This document shows, piece by piece, positions 21,874 through 23,585 of a stretch of 23,585 nucleotides of DNA (the first letter of the stretch is position 1; the number at the start of each line of letters is the position of its first letter). The notes beneath the pieces were generated by a model, which was not told the DNA's origin, did no database searches, and saw only the letters and a list, made by a program, of their open reading frames with translations. The DNA comes from a virus: IMG/VR virus record IMGVR_UViG_3300030380_004551, positions 1 through 23,585 of that record; one strand, written 5' to 3'. A program made the translations under genes and the position numbers.

Positions 21874-22222
21874 AATAATATTCGATAATAAAGCTAAACT
21901 TATCAATGACTTATCTAATTTTAATGATGATATAAAAGTTGTTATTGAGATTAGAGAAGCGAAAGATGTTAGAACAAACCAACAAAATAAGTTGTGGTGG
22001 GTTTGGATGAATACAATTGGAGATACAATTGGATATTCAGCTCCAGAGATTCATGAGATATTGAAATATAAATTCTTAATGAAAGAGGAAATGATTGATG
22101 GAGAAATGCACCAATCTTTGAAATCAACAACAACATTAACAAAGAAAGAATTTAATAAATTAACCAACGATGTTTTATATTGGGCAAACGATACGTTGAA
22201 CATAAATCTTCCAAATGAGTGA
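21833..22222 (+). CDS. NinB-like recombination protein
   Basis: A 129-residue protein resembling lambda NinB, which assists recombination by binding ssDNA. The segment VVIEIREAKDVRTNQQNKLW and WVWMNTIGDTIGYSAPEIHE, then a KSTTTLTKKEFNKLTNDVL block and a C-terminal LNINLP match the family order (DQNxKLW-type motif). The start is TTG at 21833 or TTG 21842; no ATG occurs before the core and a stop lies at 21821, so a non-ATG start is necessary. Overlaps the VRR-NUC gene by eight bases, a grouping that suits a recombination module. Confidence 0.7.
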   Translation: MLVLKYFGKIKKGKIIFDNKAKLINDLSNFNDDIKVVIEIREAKDVRTNQQNKLWWVWMNTIGDTIGYSAPEIHEILKYKFLMKEEMIDGEMHQSLKSTTTLTKKEFNKLTNDVLYWANDTLNINLPNE

Positions 22223-22568
22223 AGATAAAATTCAAGAAGAGGTTGTTAAATATATATTATATGTTTATCCAAAAACTTTATTGAGTGCAACTCTTGGAGG
22301 AATAAGAACATCATATAAACAGGCAGTTAAAGCAAAAAGAACAGGTTACAAAAAAGGACAACCAGACTTATTTGTTTACGAACCAAGAGGAGCTTATAAT
22401 GGTTTAGCCTTGGAGATAAAAACAAACAAAGGTTATGCAACCAAAGAACAAAAACAATGGATTCAAGATTTGAAAGATAGAGGATGGAAAGCTGAGATAT
22501 GTAAAGGGCTTCCAGCGTGTTTAGATGTTATTGATAATTATATGAAACTTAAAAGAATTGTAGATTGA
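22215..22568 (+). CDS. VRR-NUC domain nuclease
   Basis: A 117-residue PD-(D/E)xK-type nuclease that may resolve branched DNA. The order is clear: an N-terminal helix with the first Glu (QEEVVKYIL), KKGQPDLFVYEPR with the active Asp, ALEIKTNKGYATKEQKQW with the Glu-x-Lys pair, and the trailing helix-strand WIQDLKDRGWKAEICKG. This is the minimal VRR-NUC length typical of phage members. Overlaps the NinB-like gene by eight bases and the next gene by four. Confidence 0.88.
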   Translation: MSEDKIQEEVVKYILYVYPKTLLSATLGGIRTSYKQAVKAKRTGYKKGQPDLFVYEPRGAYNGLALEIKTNKGYATKEQKQWIQDLKDRGWKAEICKGLPACLDVIDNYMKLKRIVD

Positions 22569-22891
22569 AAAAGGTTAGTAAAAAACAGAATAAAATTAAT
22601 AAAGAACTCAGGAAAGTTTATTCTGAGATTGCTAACGAAAGAGGGGCTTATTGCAGTGGATGTGGGAGGTCGGATGTGCCCCTTTCTTTTTCTCATATAA
22701 TTCCAAGAAGTAGGCGTCCAGATTTACAAACTGATAAAAGAAATATTACTTATCATTGTTTGAGTCTGGAACGAAAAGGATGTCATGAGATTTGGGAATC
22801 AAACGAAAGATATAAGTTGTTAGATTATCATAAGAATATGGAATACATACTTGAAGTTGATACTGAATATTATTTTTTAATTAGTGAATAG
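22565..22891 (+). CDS. HNH-like zinc protein (108 aa)
   Basis: A 108-residue protein with zinc-ligand Cys pairs CSGCGRSD and a CLSLERKGCH block around SHIIPRSRRPD, giving an HNH/treble-clef layout (His in SHIIPR, His near C-terminal HE). It starts at TTG 22565 overlapping the VRR-NUC stop (TTGA); no ATG precedes the domain. It may be a recombination nuclease of the NinG/endonuclease VII type. It is a different HNH-like protein from the packaging-linked one at 23196. Confidence 0.6.
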   Translation: MKKVSKKQNKINKELRKVYSEIANERGAYCSGCGRSDVPLSFSHIIPRSRRPDLQTDKRNITYHCLSLERKGCHEIWESNERYKLLDYHKNMEYILEVDTEYYFLISE

Positions 22892-23020
22892 ATGGCAAAG
22901 AAAAGAAAGTTAAATTCAAAGAATCCTAAATGGAATAAAGATATGGAAAAAAAAGAGTTTACTAAAAGAATATTAATGAAACAAGTAAAGGGATGCAAGA
23001 TTTATTTTGTTTGGGAATAG
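22892..23020 (+). CDS. Tiny Lys-rich protein (42 aa)
   Basis: ATG at 22892 directly after the previous stop, TAG at 23018-23020. The 42 residues are very basic (AKKRKLNSKNPKWNKDMEKK) with a hydrophobic-aromatic end (CKIYFVWE). A nucleic-acid-binding or ribosome-type role is possible from charge. It overlaps the next tiny ORF by 28 bases. No family recognised. Confidence 0.45.
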   Translation: MAKKRKLNSKNPKWNKDMEKKEFTKRILMKQVKGCKIYFVWE

Positions 23021-23103
23021 TTTTGATTGTTGGAATAGTTATTGGAATCTATATTACAACTCAATTAAATAATAGTATTGATGAAAGAATTAAAAAAGAT
23101 TAA
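22993..23103 (+). CDS. Tiny single-span membrane protein (36 aa)
   Basis: ATG at 22993, TAA at 23101-23103; 36 residues, one hydrophobic helix (LFCLGIVLIVGIVIGIYIT) then a polar acidic-basic tail. Starts within the preceding ORF and its end overlaps the next by 23 bases. Three overlapping frames in a row suggest that at least some are real. Function unknown. Confidence 0.42.
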   Translation: MQDLFCLGIVLIVGIVIGIYITTQLNNSIDERIKKD

Positions 23104-23194
23104 TGAAAGAAGGCAGGTGTTAAACAAGGTAGAAAAAATATTATGTATTTTGTTTTATATAGCGTTAATCATTATTGCTTATAAACAATTTTAA
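23081..23194 (+). CDS. Tiny membrane protein upstream of HNH gene (37 aa)
   Basis: ATG at 23081, TAA at 23192-23194; 37 residues with a basic helical N-terminus (KELKKINERRQVLNKVEKI) and a hydrophobic C-terminal helix (LCILFYIALIIIAY). It is followed one base later by the ATG of the HNH gene, a tight arrangement that supports its reality. Topology is reversed relative to the previous tiny protein (soluble part first). Confidence 0.45.
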   Translation: MKELKKINERRQVLNKVEKILCILFYIALIIIAYKQF

Positions 23195-23195
23195 A

Positions 23196-23531
23196 ATGCC
23201 AAACCTACCAAAGAGCAGAACAAGACCATGGATTCCAAAGAAGCCACAACATATCAGAGAAGTTGATAACGCTTCATTCTACAATTCAAAGAGATGGCGT
23301 GCATTGAGAAACTACTACATCCAAGCAAATGCGCTTTGTGAGCAGTGTAAAAGAGATGGTTATGTTAAAGCGGCTCAGTGCGTCGACCACATCAAACCAA
23401 TAACATTGGGGGGTTCAATGGTTGATATTAAGAACCTGCAAAGTTTATGTAATACTTGTCATCATAAAAAAAGTGCACGTGAGGCAGTAGAAAAAAGAAA
23501 AAAAATAAAAATTTATGAAAGAAAAAAATAA
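23196..23531 (+). CDS. HNH endonuclease of the packaging type
   Basis: A 111-residue nuclease of the type encoded next to terminase genes, where it helps terminase cut at packaging ends. It carries RPWIPKKPQHIREVDNASFY, the zinc pair CEQC, the HNH core CVDHIKPITLGG, LQSLCNTCHHKKSA and a Lys-rich end. Starts at ATG 23196, one base past the previous stop; the upstream TTG in frame at 23175 is less likely. Position at the right end, with a small terminase expected next, agrees with the HNH-terS-terL order. Confidence 0.9.
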   Translation: MPNLPKSRTRPWIPKKPQHIREVDNASFYNSKRWRALRNYYIQANALCEQCKRDGYVKAAQCVDHIKPITLGGSMVDIKNLQSLCNTCHHKKSAREAVEKRKKIKIYERKK

Positions 23532-23585
23532 AAAAAATTTATACACTAGGGGGTGGTAAATCTTAAAGAGTTAATTTACAGTAAT
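23532..23585. other. Non-coding G-tract region, possible packaging (cos) site
   Basis: The last 54 bases hold no ORF. CTAGGGGGTGGT occurs at about 23546-23557, the most G-rich run in an AT-rich window. In HNH-containing phages the cohesive-end site lies between the HNH gene and the terminases, so this is the expected place. Only location and composition support the call. Confidence 0.3.

Noticed and set aside
1-23585. Alternative genetic code
   Set aside because: TAA, TAG and TGA each terminate genes at expected family lengths, and none occurs inside a conserved domain.
1-23585. tRNA genes, CRISPR arrays, insertion sequences, integrase or att sites
   Set aside because: I read both strands and saw no cloverleaf-like sequence with CCA-type end, no regularly spaced repeats, no transposase motifs and no tyrosine or serine recombinase.

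Overview
The window is most of the genome of a small tailed bacteriophage with siphovirus-type morphogenesis genes: HK97-type capsid, long non-contractile tail, no sheath or contractile baseplate genes. Every gene I can support is on the + strand. The host is probably a member of the Bacteroidetes, most likely a flavobacterium. The evidence is low GC with A-rich leaders and almost no Shine-Dalgarno sequences, a textbook Bacteroidetes promoter (TTTG-N19-TATATTTG) before the early genes, and an OB-fold protein resembling the DUF3127 family typical of that phylum. TAA, TAG and TGA all act as stops, so the code is standard.

Layout. Positions 2-1614: large terminase (5' end cut by the window edge) and a small companion gene. 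Positions 1615-1827: a non-coding stretch with an inverted repeat. Positions 1828-7472: head module (portal, multidomain prohead protease, major capsid, head-tail connector, head closure, HK97 gp10-like). Positions 7469-12674: tail module (tail terminator fused to a LamG-like lectin domain, two small proteins, tail tube, frameshifted tail chaperones, tape measure). Positions 12684-15951: large tail-tip protein and a probable fibre/adhesin. Positions 15953-16822: lysis cassette (small membrane protein, Cys-rich peptide, M15 peptidase, holin-like protein). Positions 16826-17905: a calcineurin-like phosphoesterase. Rho-independent terminators follow the major capsid and tail tube genes.

After the promoter at 17981-18011 comes a tightly packed early/replication region (18052-22891). 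It holds small unknown proteins, a putative annealing protein, an SSB-like protein, a winged-helix protein ending in a sliding-clamp-binding motif, a replication-initiator-like protein, HTH regulators, a NinB-like protein, a VRR-NUC nuclease and an HNH-like protein. Three tiny ORFs follow, then the packaging-type HNH endonuclease (23196-23531) and a G-rich non-coding end.

The right end stops just where a small terminase gene would be expected and the left end starts inside the large terminase. Probably only about 0.6-1 kb (terS plus the TerL N-terminus) is missing. No integrase, DNA polymerase or recognisable lysogeny repressor is present, so the phage appears to depend on the host replisome and is probably lytic. 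The most interesting observations are the tail terminator-LamG fusion, a double A-AAA-AAG slippery region with a possible pseudoknot, the prohead protease with an internal start, and the clamp-motif winged-helix protein.
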